Assembly: GCA_036741355.1 (NCBI GenBank)
Contig: DAINSK010000030.1
Location: 1 to 41,011, forward strand
DNA length: 41,011 nucleotides
Reading direction: 5' to 3'
From: JBBRGK01 sp036741355
GTDB taxonomy: Bacteria > Chloroflexota > Dehalococcoidia > CAUJGQ01
In this document: positions 1 through 8,548 of the stretch, one piece after another
How positions within the stretch are numbered: position 1 is the stretch's first letter
How the letters are laid out: the number at the start of each line of letters is the position of its first letter
The notes under the pieces: generated by a model
What the model saw: only the letters and a program-made list of their open reading frames with translations
The model's database searches: none
Told to the model about the DNA's origin: nothing
Position numbers and translations under genes: made by a program

Positions 1-111
1 CTGCCCGTGGTGGAGGAGGCGGCTCACGATCGTGGCCGCCAAGCTGAAGTCTTGACCGATCTGCGCCGACTCGCTCAGGCTCTTGTTCGAGGTGATGATC
101 GTCGGGCGCTG
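1..111 (-). pseudogene. IS21-family IstB helper ATPase, C-terminal fragment
   Basis: Read on the minus strand, this stretch encodes PTIITSNKSL followed by an SLAATIVSRLLHHG-like segment, the signature of the C-terminal part of IS21-type IstB ATP-binding proteins (ITSN sensor motif, then ...A.IVDRLLHH). In-frame stops lie just upstream (around 112-117), so the N-terminal Walker motifs are absent here. The frame runs off the left edge of the window. It is therefore a 5'-truncated transposition helper, or the edge of a decayed IS21 copy. No istA-like gene is visible. Confidence 0.6.
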
Positions 112-203
112 CTCTAATTAGTGCCGGGTGCAGTCAGTGGTCGACCCGCGCATGGCGGCGTATGATGCGCGGGACCCGTTCTCGGGTTTGAGAGGACTCC
201 GCC

Positions 204-931
204 ATGCGCCGTTTTCTCCCCGCGATTCTCGCCCTCCTCCTGCTGCCGGCCGCGGCGCTTCATGCCCAAACCGCACACGTCGGTCCTGACAGCCTCTATC
301 CCGATGCAACCCTGACACCGGGAGAAGTGTTCGACGGCGTGACCGCCGACCAGGTGTGCGTCCCCGGCTACTCTCGCGGCGTGCGGGAAGTAACCTAGCG
401 GAACGGCGCGCGGTCTACGCTGAGTACAGCATTGAAGACGTGCCAGGCGCCGATGAAGTGGACCACTTCATCCCGCTCGAACTCGGCGGCGGTAACGCAC
501 TCGCCAACCTTTGGCCGGAGCCCTACTCGGCGCCCGGTGCCCATCAGAAGGACCGGGTAGAGAATTATCTCCACGACCAAGTGTGCACCGGCTCGATGGA
601 CCTGACTGACGCACAGATCGCCATCGCAACCGATTGGTACGTGGTATATCTGAGCCTCGGTGATGACAGTGCGTCGGCTAGCGCGGCGGAGGTGAGCCCC
701 GCCCTGTTACCTGTCGTGGCCCCAGTGCCCTCGCCGGCCGCTTTCGCCGCGCACACCTGGTACACGAGTAGCGCCAGCAACTCGACAACATACTACTGTG
801 ACGATGACCCTGAGTGGCAGACGTTGAGCACTCGCAGTCTGCGTTCATTCTCGACCGTGGCGGCTTTGCTCGCTGTCTATCCCAGCAAGCACCTGCACCG
901 CCCCTGCCGCGATGGGGCTACCGGGCCGTGA
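204..931 (+). pseudogene. Secreted HNH-like nuclease, broken by one frameshift
   Basis: The first frame (204-398) starts with a typical Sec signal peptide (MRRF, a run of Ala/Leu, AxA before Gln) and leads into VCVPGYSRGVREVT before stopping. The next frame (homology from about 397, ending at 931) continues with LAERRAVYAEY, EVDHFIPLELGG, NLWPEP, QKDRVENYLHDQVC and a C-terminal TYYC/LYPS/LHRPC segment. Together they match a common family of secreted ~200-240 aa HNH-like proteins with a DH..PLELGG..NLWPE core. Adding one C in the ACCTAG tract near 396 would restore a single frame, so it is either a recent frameshift or a sequencing error. The stop overlaps the first ATG of the next fragment (TGATG). 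Confidence 0.6.
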
Positions 932-2061
932 TGCTCATCTTCGACCACAAGCGGGGCTGGTTCGCCGAAGTGGATGTCTCGCGCTTCGCTGCGTTCGCGG
1001 CCAAACGCGGAGGTCGAACTGGCACGTTCCTTGTCCAGTTTGGGCTTATGACGCCCGCCGATCTCCTCAACGAGCCGGTTGTGGTCGACGCCGATTTTCT
1101 ACGTGTGAATGCGCCGGATACCTATGCGATACCCGATGTTCGGAGCGCCGGTGATGTCAGCCTAGGAGCGAAGCTTGTCGCCCCATACCCCCCATTCGGC
1201 GACGTGAACGCAGGGCCCCCAATCCGGCACTATCAAAGGGAACTCGACATGGGCAACGACCGGAAGTTGTTCACCGACGACCCGGCGGGTCTTCCGTTGT
1301 ACGAAGGTCGGATGGTCGGCCAGTTTGATCACAAGGCGAAAACTTACCAATCGGGACATGGCAACAGCTCAGTGTGGATCGAGCGGCCCAATGGCGACTC
1401 GATGAAAGCCATTGTGCCGCAGTGGCGAGTCCTCAAGAGCGACATACCCGCTAAACTTGGGGATCGCTGCGATCGCTATAGGCTTGCATTTCGGGATGTG
1501 GCCCAGCCAAGGGACGTACGAAGCTTGATCGCGACTTTGATCCCGCCCACCGTTGTCTGTGGCGACAAAGTTCCAACCATCGATTTTCCCCGGGGCTATG
1601 AATGGGCATACCTCCCCTGGCTCGCAATAGCCAACTCCTTCGTCATGGACTGGATGGTTCGCTCAAAGCTGAGCTCTCCAAAGATGTCATTCACGCTCAT
1701 GGACAGCCTCCCGTTTCCGCGGCCGGACCTGGCGGAGCCGTGGGTTCAACGGGTGGCACCAATCGTCCTCCGCCTCGTCTGCCCCGCCCTGGAGATGACC
1801 GCTTACTGGAATGCAATGGCTGCCATTGGTCTGTGCGCCGCCGTTCCTGAATGGTCGGTACCCCCTGATGTGCTCATAGATGAGTCGGCAAGGCGGTCGG
1901 CTCGCGCCGAGCTAGACGCGATCGTGGCGCGCGATGTCTATGGGCTGACGCGTCATGAAATGATTTCTATCCTCGACACCTTCCCAACAGCGGCTCGCTA
2001 TGAACGCCAGAAGTACGGGGCGTTCGTTTCGCGTGAGCTGATCTTGGAGAAGATGACGTGA
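931..2061 (+). pseudogene. Type IIG (Eco57I-like) restriction-methyltransferase, C-terminal remnant
   Basis: This is a 376-codon open frame with the C-terminal target-recognition half of Eco57I-type restriction/modification enzymes. Visible landmarks are LYEGRMVGQFDHKA, a YRLAFRDVAQPRDVRSL-like block followed by IPPTVVCGDK, a WLAIANSFVMDWMVR segment, SLPFPRP, and a C-terminal ELDAIVARDVYGL / ILDTFP helix. The nuclease domain, the SAM-binding motif and the NPPY-type methyltransferase motif are all missing. The frame stays open back to 814, but that part overlaps the end of the HNH gene and has no family similarity, so the junction lies near 900-930. Full-length relatives exceed 900 aa. It is a non-catalytic remnant unless the other half lies elsewhere. 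Confidence 0.6.
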
Positions 2062-2153
2062 GTTTCGCCCTGGAGCCGATCACGTACGAGGTTGGCTGTA
2101 GCGGCCCTAACCGCACCGAAGACGAGGACTGTGAGCATCGTGTGGAGTGCTAA
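2058..2153 (+). CDS. 31-aa ORF overlapping the restriction-enzyme stop
   Basis: A GTG start overlaps the TGA of the preceding fragment (GTGA), a typical translational-coupling layout, and the frame stops after 31 residues at a TAA. I recognise no family. It could be the start of a former downstream operon gene that has been cut off, or a chance frame. The 130 nt before the next gene hold nothing I can identify. Confidence 0.2.
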   Translation: MSFALEPITYEVGCSGPNRTEDEDCEHRVEC

Positions 2154-2284
2154 CGCGGCACCATCTTCACCCCACCTCTACCACCTCGCCGCGGCGGCCT
2201 GGAATGACTCTCGCCGCCCCTCCGGCCTTTGGGCTCGCTGTAGTGAGGGCGAGCGCATTCGCTTAGAGCTATTAAGGAAGAGTA

Positions 2285-3908
2285 ATGGCGTCTAGATATC
2301 TGTCGGATCTGAATTCCGCGGGACGCGCTGATCTCGAACTTCGACTGCTCGACTCCCAGAAGGGGCAGTGCTTCATCTGCGAAGAGCCCATCGATTACGA
2401 GCTGCAGAAGGAGCACCTCGATGTTGATCATATCCAGCCCCTGGCGGATCGGGGGAAGGATGAGCCTTCCAACTTTGGCCTAACCCACTACCACTGCAAC
2501 AGGTCGAAGCAGGCGGCCGATCTGCGCGTGGCGCGGATGATGGCACGCTTCGACAAAATTCGAAGCCTCGCCCAAGAGGCGGGACGAGATTCGCCGAATC
2601 TGGACGATGTCCTCGCATGGCACGGTGGTGCCCAGCACCGGCTGTCGATGGTTGTCGAGAACGACAAGGTGCGGTGGAGCTTTCCGCACCTTGAAGGCCC
2701 CGCGTCCACCCGAGTCCACGAGATTGAGCTGTACGCAGACCAATTGAGCGGCATGAAGTACTTCTTCGGCCTGGTCCCGTTGTCTTACCTGCACCACGAC
2801 GATCGGATCAATCCACGAGGTATCGGGAGCAGTCTGCGAGGGCTTGTCGAGGAGTTTTTCAAGCACAGGCCACAGCTTCACGTAACTCTGGGCTGGGTCA
2901 CCACTTCCGGCGGCGAAGCTTTTAAGCTCCGCGTCTTTGATGGACAACACAAGGCGGCAGCGCAGATCCTCCTCGGTACCAAAATGCTTCCCGTGAGGGT
3001 GTTCGTTGATCCAGATCCGGATGCGCTTCTGCAGGCCAACACTAATGCCGGTAGTTCTCTGAGACAGGTGGCCTTCGACAAGTCGATCCAGCGGCATCTG
3101 GGCAGCGCCCTCTATCGAGATCGGATCGAGAAGTTCCAGCGGGAGACTGGTCGTAGCCTACAAGATGCCGACTTCTCTGAGCGCGATCTTGTGTACGTTC
3201 TTCAGTGGCGAAGCCCGACAGATGCGTGGCTATATTCTTGACAATGTGCGCGATGGCATCACCCATCATAGCGAGAATCGCCTTCGTCCATATATCGACT
3301 TGGGTGGTCGAGCTAACGTGAAGCCGCTTTCGTACAGCACAATTGACAAATCGTTCTACTCTTTCTTCATCGGGGCGAACATCCTTACATCACCCCTCGA
3401 CTATCGACTGGACACGGGCGAGAGTCCACGAGAGCTGGAGATTGAGCAGATCGTTCGGCTGATGAACATTATTGCCAAGGCTATTTTCGAGGGGCAGTTC
3501 GACCTCGAACGAGGAACGTATCGGCTGGAGAACAAGGTCCAGGGCGGCGAAGATATTCCGGCGAACCATATGCGAGCATACAGGATGGCAAAGGAAGAGA
3601 TTCTATATACGTGGCTTTCGTACGTTAAGCAGATAGTCTCGACCTTCTATGCTGTTCAGGGAATACCTTTTACGGTGACACAGCTCTTCCAGATACATCA
3701 CCCCGAGCAGCTGTGGACGAATCTTGAGAGCTACGTCAAAAACCTGGCCGAGCTCCCAATCTGGTTGAACAACGCATTATCGCTAACGGTGTTCGGCGGG
3801 AAACAGAACTACGAGTTCTGGGACCGTATCTTCACGACAGGAAAGTCATCGCAGGGGCAGCAGGTTCTCGTGGAGCCGCTCAACCTAATCAAGATGGTCA
3901 AGGCCTGA
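2285..3908 (+). pseudogene. HNH nuclease with DGQHR-type (DndB/ParB-like) domain, frameshifted
   Basis: The ATG at 2285 follows an AAGGAAGAG ribosome-binding site. The first frame (to 3241) has an N-terminal HNH domain at residues ~25-80: CFICEE, DVDHIQPLADRG and HYHCNRSK, the CxxC...DH...H...CN pattern. Residues ~220-240 carry FDGQHKAAAQIL, the DGQHR-type signature of DndB/ParB-fold proteins. Near 3200 the reading switches to another frame (homology from about 3200, ending at 3908) that continues as FSGEARQMRGYILDNVRDG and runs to the C-terminus. One extra base, or two missing, in GTACGTTCTTC explains the break. The intact protein would be ~540 aa. DGQHR proteins occur with DNA-modification and defence systems, and the neighbouring restriction-enzyme remnant fits a decayed defence locus. 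The exact function is unknown. Confidence 0.6.
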
Positions 3909-4139
3909 CCCAGCTCTCCACAGCGCCCCTGCGGCCGGGTGCCTCGCTGGATCGCCGTATCCCCGGTTCCGTTTACTAGTTATGGCAACTACACGGCCAT
4001 CGCCTGCTTGAGGTCGCAAGCCGCTGATGCAAGCTACCAGCGACGTATCGATCCTCGCAACGCTCCGTCAGTCCTGGTTGCCTGGTTGCCGCCCAGGCGG
4101 GGCGCCGGTTTCGACACCCCGCCTTGTACTGCCTTCCAC

Positions 4140-4466
4140 TCACGCAGCGGCTTGCGTTGGACGGTAGTTGCAGAAACTGCCGTTGGCATTGCGCGCGTGA
4201 CAGCTCCAGAACGTGCCGTGCCTGCCTGGCTGCAACACCATCGGTTGCTGGTGCACCGCGCAGATGGGCGCTTCCTCTGTTGGCGTGGCCTCGCCCGCTG
4301 ACGGTACCTCGACCACGCTCATCCGTACCGGCTGCGTGCCGCCGTACGTTGCTATCGCCCAGTCTCGGACCGCCTGGCTGACTGCTTTGGGGTCCTCGCC
4401 CGTCACGGTCGCGCTCAACATGCCGGAGTCCGCGGTAATGGTCACGCTGTAGGTCATATTTCTCAT
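4140..4466 (-). CDS. Small protein with C-terminal zinc-ribbon-like Cys motif
   Basis: This 108-aa protein has an N-terminal ~50 residues predicted as a small beta-rich domain (TYSVTITADSGMLSATVTG). It is followed by an acidic linker and a C-terminal CAVHQQPM...FWSCHARNANGSFCNYRP block. That block resembles the C4/C3H zinc ribbons found in topoisomerase tails and in many small accessory proteins. The ATG at 4466 is chosen over an in-frame GTG upstream (4475) because a near-perfect anti-16S sequence (AAGGAGGTGAT) sits just before it. No function can be assigned. It lies among mobile and defence debris, so it is probably accessory cargo. Confidence 0.55.
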   Translation of the reverse strand: MRNMTYSVTITADSGMLSATVTGEDPKAVSQAVRDWAIATYGGTQPVRMSVVEVPSAGEATPTEEAPICAVHQQPMVLQPGRHGTFWSCHARNANGSFCNYRPTQAAA

Positions 4467-4470
4467 GTGT

Positions 4471-4481
4471 ATCACCTCCTT
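4471..4481 (-). promoter_or_regulatory. Consensus ribosome-binding site for the 4466 start
   Basis: On the minus strand the sequence reads AAGGAGGTGAT, fully complementary to the 16S 3' end, ending 4 nt before the ATG. It fixes the start of the small zinc protein at 4466 and suggests strong translation. Confidence 0.7.
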
Positions 4482-4510
4482 TCTGCGCCTCCGCTTCCTC
4501 AGTGTGAAAT

Positions 4511-4529
4511 CGAAGGCTGCTTGCCTTCG
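4511..4529 (-). promoter_or_regulatory. Perfect 7-bp hairpin in the leader of the small zinc protein gene
   Basis: CGAAGGC and GCCTTCG flank a 5-nt loop about 45 nt upstream of the minus-strand start. There is no following T-run, so it is not an obvious terminator. It could stabilise the leader or bind a regulator. A TTGACT hexamer lies further upstream (about 4559-4564 on the minus strand), without a clear -10 partner. Confidence 0.35.
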
Positions 4530-5130
4530 GTACTTGGAACGAAGTCTCAGGGGTGAGGGGAGTCAAGGGCGCGCACGGCGCGTTCATGGCAGCGCAGCGG
4601 ACACCCTTGACGCGCGAGGGGCAGCGCCCCTCCCGCCGGGTGCCTCGCTATAGTGGGACCAGCGCATACGCTTTGACCGGCAGCGGCCGGTTCGCCAGAG
4701 TGGGGAACCGCACATTGAACTTCATACTGTGCGGTTGCTTCCGGCGGGTAGGGCTCGGCGTCTTTTGGCGGACCACAGTGACCTCGTGGTGATGCTTGGG
4801 GCTGGTTAACGGCGAGCGGCTGAACGAGCCCGTGCGCCGCCTCTCGGTGTACACGAATAGTGATGCTCGGCGAGCCCACGTGGGTCTAATGCGATGAGCG
4901 GACTGTCGCACGATTGGTCGGCCAACCTGTCTGACCCACTGCGCAAGGACGACTCATCCACCCAACCGATATCCGATGTACGACGTCACCCGCCGCGCCC
5001 CGGATGAAGGGCCGTGCCCGCCGCCACCGAACCGCTCGGGCGTACGCAGGTACTGAACCAGCGTTCGACGGAGACAATCAGCAAGGTCCTCGATACTGTG
5101 AGGGCTCGGGGTACGACGAGTCCACGGCTG
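4530..5130. other. About 600 bp with no recognisable gene
   Basis: No frame on either strand has family similarity or a convincing ribosome-binding site. The stretch contains a perfect 7-bp hairpin with a 3-nt loop at 4616-4632 (GAGGGGC/GCCCCTC). A GGGTGCCTCGCT segment near 4640 is echoed near 3940, so this may be decayed element DNA. Confidence 0.4.
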
Positions 5131-5406
5131 TTAACCAGACGCCTGGTCACCTTCGCCCGGCTTCGGCCATCCCAAGAGCCACCAGCGTTTTCCGGTGAGC
5201 AAATGCACCCGGCCCCGGTCACCGGCGCAGTACAGGATGCCGAAATGCTTGAGGCAGAGGCGATCGGGGAATTCGTAGCGCGCGTGCCCGGCAACACGCT
5301 GTTCTTCTGAACGCGGCTGGTCGCAGGCGAGGGTGTACCAGACGGGCGGGGCTTCCCCGCCGCAGAATAGGCAACCCGGCATACGGCGGCGCGCCATGCC
5401 GCGCAT
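5131..5406 (-). CDS. Small Cys-rich hypothetical protein
   Basis: This 91-aa frame begins MRGMARRRMPG. It carries CLFCGG near the start, a CDQPRSEEQ segment, then CLKHFG and a LYCAGDRGR stretch, which together look like a small zinc-binding protein (CxxC plus later Cys/His). No ribosome-binding site precedes any of the three possible ATGs (5406, 5397, 5382). A TATATG/CTAAAAT-like -10 region abuts the first ATG, so a leaderless transcript is possible. It lies next to the other small zinc protein on the same strand and may share its accessory origin. Function is unknown, and a chance ORF cannot be excluded. Confidence 0.4.
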   Translation of the reverse strand: MRGMARRRMPGCLFCGGEAPPVWYTLACDQPRSEEQRVAGHARYEFPDRLCLKHFGILYCAGDRGRVHLLTGKRWWLLGWPKPGEGDQASG

Positions 5407-5473
5407 TTTAGCATATATGTTCTATGCGGTTCGACGACCGGCTTGGGGCTACAGTTATCCCTGGTCCGGGGAC

Positions 5474-5503
5474 TTGACCCGTGCCGTCTCGGTAGACTAT
5501 GTT
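5474..5503 (+). promoter_or_regulatory. Probable promoter of the transport/catabolic cluster
   Basis: TTGACC (5474-5479) and TATGTT (5498-5503) are separated by 18 nt, a reasonable sigma-70-type match. Transcription would begin about 35 nt before the solute-binding-protein ATG at 5545. Confidence 0.4.
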
Positions 5504-5544
5504 TCATTCCCGTAGCGTCCGTGCAGGTGAGGGAGCTGGCCGTC

Positions 5545-7239
5545 ATGTCGGAACGGAATTACTGGCAACGCGAAGGCGCAGGACGAGTAAGTCGTCGTCG
5601 GGTGCTGCGTGGCGCGGCATTCGGTAGCGCGGGACTAACGGCGGCGGCGCTGGTCGGCTGCTCCGTCAGTGGGGGGTCCTCGAAGAACGCCGCGCCCAGC
5701 GGCGCGAGTGCCACTGCACGCGCTGGAGGTTCGCCGGCCGCGGCAGGCGCCGCGAAGCCCGGCGGTCGCCTTGCGCGTGGTTCCACGATCGACCCCGACA
5801 CCCTTGACCTGCACCAGTCCGAGACGTCGGGGACGATCACGCCAGCCGCGCCCTTTTACAACAACCTGCTCCAGTTCGACCCGCTGAAGGTGGACGACGG
5901 TCCAAATAACATCATTCCGGACTTGGCCGCGTCATATGAGGTCGCGCCGGACGGGCAGTCCTACACCTTCAAGCTCGTCCAGAACGTGAAGTTCCACGAT
6001 GGCACCCCGTTTACGTCGGCGGACGTCAAGGCATCGATCGCTCGGCAGCAAAACCCACCTCCCTCCCTGTCGACGGCCCCGCGGCAGCTTCAGCTGAAGA
6101 TTATCGATTCCATTCAGATGCCGGACGATTACACCGTCAAGATGAACCTGACGCGACCAGAGGCGCCGGGATCGTTTCTTTCGATCATGGCGCAGGGCTG
6201 GATGGCGATGTACTCGAAGAAGGACATCGACGCCAACTTCGACTACAAGCACAAGGCTAACGGCACCGGACCGTTCCGCAACCTCAACTTCATCCCCAGC
6301 AACATAATTTCGATGGAGCGCAACAAGGACTACTGGGTCAAGGGCCGCCCCTACCTGGACGGCATGGATCTTTATAATATCCCGAACGCGGCTACGGCCG
6401 ATGAACAGCTGATCGCCGGCAAGCTGCACATCGGGGGTGCGACCCCGGGGACGCTGGGTCCGATCAAAGCGGCGCTCGGCACCAAGGCCAACTACTTCGT
6501 GCGGCCGGACCTCGTGTTCGACATGATGTCGTACAACACGACCAAGGCGCCCTGGAACGACCCACGTGTGCGGCTGGCGCTGGCGCACGCCCTGAACCGT
6601 GATGATGGCATCAAGACCATTCAGAAGGGCGCGGGCCGGTTCGGCGCGTACATGCGGCCAGGCGGACCGTGGGCACTCTCGGACGACGCACTCCATCAAA
6701 TCCCCGGTTACGAGCCACCGGGGCCAAATACGATCGCTGACGCGAAGCAGTTGCTCGCGGCGGCGGGCGTGAAAGATGGGCTGACCGTCCCGCTGCTTAT
6801 CAGGCAGGCCGTCTCCGAGCCACAGGGGCTCTGGGCGGCAGATCAACTGAGAAACATCGGGATCAACATCACGCAAGACGTTCAGCAGTCGGCCGTCGCG
6901 TATGAACGCCTGAACAAGAAAGACTTCGACCTCGTTCTCTTCGGCCTCACGACAGCGCTCGACGATCAGCTGAAAGACTCGCCGGGAAACTACGCGAACT
7001 TCACAACGCCGGAGCTCGAGGCTGCGTTCCTCAAGCAGTCCGTCGAGCAGGACGCGGCGAAGCGGAAAGACCTCGTCGACGCGCTCCAGAAGCTCTCGAT
7101 CCCCATGCTGGGCAAGGTGGTCCTCTACTGGAAGGTGTCACAGGCGGTCGCAGCCGCTTCGGTGCAGGACTGGACGCTGCATGCCCGCGTCGGCGACTAC
7201 AACAACTCGCGGTTCCAAGACGTGTGGATGAAGTCCTAA
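5545..7239 (+). CDS. ABC transporter solute-binding lipoprotein, family 5
   Basis: This 564-aa extracytoplasmic binding protein belongs to the peptide/nickel/opine (SBP_bac_5) class. The ATG at 5545 follows GGTGAGGGAG. The leader is a twin-arginine lipoprotein signal: RR at residues 17-18 (VSRRRVLRG), a hydrophobic run, and a lipobox ending at Cys39 (ALVGC). A Ser/Ala/Gly-rich linker follows. The mature part has the family landmarks DPDTLDLHQSE, IPDLAASYEVAPDGQSYTF, LVQNVKFHDGTPFTSADVK, NGTGPFR and MMSYNTTKAPWNDPRVRLAL. Length is normal for the family. It should deliver its ligand to the DppB/DppC-type permeases encoded ~8 kb downstream, with enzyme genes between them. The ligand cannot be read from sequence; the context suggests an organic acid or a compound degraded via CoA esters. 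Confidence 0.85.
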   Translation: MSERNYWQREGAGRVSRRRVLRGAAFGSAGLTAAALVGCSVSGGSSKNAAPSGASATARAGGSPAAAGAAKPGGRLARGSTIDPDTLDLHQSETSGTITPAAPFYNNLLQFDPLKVDDGPNNIIPDLAASYEVAPDGQSYTFKLVQNVKFHDGTPFTSADVKASIARQQNPPPSLSTAPRQLQLKIIDSIQMPDDYTVKMNLTRPEAPGSFLSIMAQGWMAMYSKKDIDANFDYKHKANGTGPFRNLNFIPSNIISMERNKDYWVKGRPYLDGMDLYNIPNAATADEQLIAGKLHIGGATPGTLGPIKAALGTKANYFVRPDLVFDMMSYNTTKAPWNDPRVRLALAHALNRDDGIKTIQKGAGRFGAYMRPGGPWALSDDALHQIPGYEPPGPNTIADAKQLLAAAGVKDGLTVPLLIRQAVSEPQGLWAADQLRNIGINITQDVQQSAVAYERLNKKDFDLVLFGLTTALDDQLKDSPGNYANFTTPELEAAFLKQSVEQDAAKRKDLVDALQKLSIPMLGKVVLYWKVSQAVAAASVQDWTLHARVGDYNNSRFQDVWMKS

Positions 7240-7313
7240 GTACCGGTCCACGGAGATGCTTACCGAAATCATGCGGCCACGAATTTCGGATCAGTTCGAT
7301 AGAGGTGTGATCG

Positions 7314-8231
7314 ATGGCGATTGATTACGAGGTACGAGAACACATCGGCTACATCACGCTGAACATGCCTGAGAAGGCCAACATCCTCGACCACGAGACA
7401 TCGGATCAGATCTCACAGGCGTGGAAGGAGGCCTGGGAAGACCGCGAGGTGCGCGTCGTAATCCTCACCGGCACCGGCGATCGCCACTTCTGCGCCGGTC
7501 ACAACCTGCAGCAGGTGCCGGGCGTGAGTCAGTCCGACCGGGAATTCAACATGGCGTACCGGACGTTCTGGCCCGAGGCCGGAACGGTGCACGGTACAAA
7601 GGTGGGCGCGGACCCGCACATGGGTGACCACTACCCTCAGATCTGGAAGCCCGTCATCGCCGCGATCAACGGCTGGGCGGCCGGCGCTGGCCTCTATCTT
7701 ACGCTCGGGTCTACCGACATCCGGATCGCAAGCGCGGAGCACGCGCGATTCAAGTTCGCGCTGCTCAGGCTCGGTGGGCTCGGCGGTGGCCCCGGTGCCA
7801 CCCTTCTGCTGCAGCAGCTCCGCTATATCGACGCCATGAAGATGCTGCTCACCGATCAGGAAGTGGACGCCGCGGAGGCGCTGCGCATCGGACTGGTGAA
7901 CGAGGTGGTTCCTCACGCCCAGTTGATGGCCCGCGCGGAGGAGATCGCCCGCCAGATCGTGGCGATGCCGCCGGTCGCCGCCCGAATGATGAAGGAGTTC
8001 GCAAACCGGTTCCGCGACCTACCGTTTGATCAGAAGTGGCATGTCCAGAACCTCATGACGAGCCTGCTCCAGAACATGACCAACGATGGAGAGGAAGGTC
8101 GCCGCGCGTTCAACGAGAAGCGCCCGGCGAACTACACGGGACAGCTGCGTGCACGCGGCGAACCATTTCCCGAACCTTCACCCGAGGATTGGGAACGGCT
8201 CGACGACCTGCGCCGCCGACGCGTCTACTAG
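7314..8231 (+). CDS. Crotonase-fold protein lacking both catalytic glutamates
   Basis: This 305-aa enoyl-CoA hydratase/isomerase family protein starts at the ATG at 7314, after GAGGTGTGATCG. The oxyanion-hole segments are clear: HFCAGHNL (~58-65) and INGWAAGAGLYL (~118-129). Aligned by eye to rat crotonase, the residues at the two catalytic Glu positions are Leu150 (in FALLRLG) and Lys176 (in DAMKMLL). Classical hydration of 2-enoyl-CoA is therefore unlikely. The GGLGGGPG loop replaces the usual PGAGG. A C-terminal ~50-residue extension is rich in Pro, Glu and Arg. It probably handles a CoA thioester in another crotonase-family reaction such as decarboxylation, C-C cleavage or isomerisation. 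It is the second gene of the cluster, 74 nt after the binding protein. Confidence 0.75.
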   Translation: MAIDYEVREHIGYITLNMPEKANILDHETSDQISQAWKEAWEDREVRVVILTGTGDRHFCAGHNLQQVPGVSQSDREFNMAYRTFWPEAGTVHGTKVGADPHMGDHYPQIWKPVIAAINGWAAGAGLYLTLGSTDIRIASAEHARFKFALLRLGGLGGGPGATLLLQQLRYIDAMKMLLTDQEVDAAEALRIGLVNEVVPHAQLMARAEEIARQIVAMPPVAARMMKEFANRFRDLPFDQKWHVQNLMTSLLQNMTNDGEEGRRAFNEKRPANYTGQLRARGEPFPEPSPEDWERLDDLRRRRVY

Positions 8232-8358
8232 TAGTACAACGCCGGTTCAAAGACTGTGATCGTGCGCGCACGTAAGCTCGCGCAGTCGGGGGTTACTCGC
8301 GCGACCGTCGTCGGAATCGGCGGGCGCGTCGACGAAGGATCCCCGCAGGAGCACGCAC

Positions 8359-8538
8359 ATGATGATGGACGACCTACGGGCGCTGCGCTGCGCACTGGAG
8401 GCGTTCTACGCGCGCTTCCACGGCGTCTTCGGCCGCAGCGAGAGATTCGCGGTGGGCGAGCAAGTCCGGTTGCATGAAGGCGCTAGTCCCGCCGTCAGCC
8501 TACGGAAACGTGGTACCAGTACACATCCGATGGAATAG
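8359..8538 (+). pseudogene. 59-aa ORF resembling the start of an IS701-type transposase
   Basis: A good ribosome-binding site (AGGAG, 7 nt spacing) precedes ATGATGATG. The encoded peptide includes LRALRCALEAFYARFHGVFGR and then diverges. This pattern (…L..FHARF..LFGR.E) resembles the N-terminus of IS701-family transposases. The frame ends at a TAG that overlaps the AGGAG of the next gene, so it may still influence translation of the following crotonase. It could equally be an unrelated small gene. Confidence 0.35.
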
Positions 8539-8548
8539 GAGCGATGTG

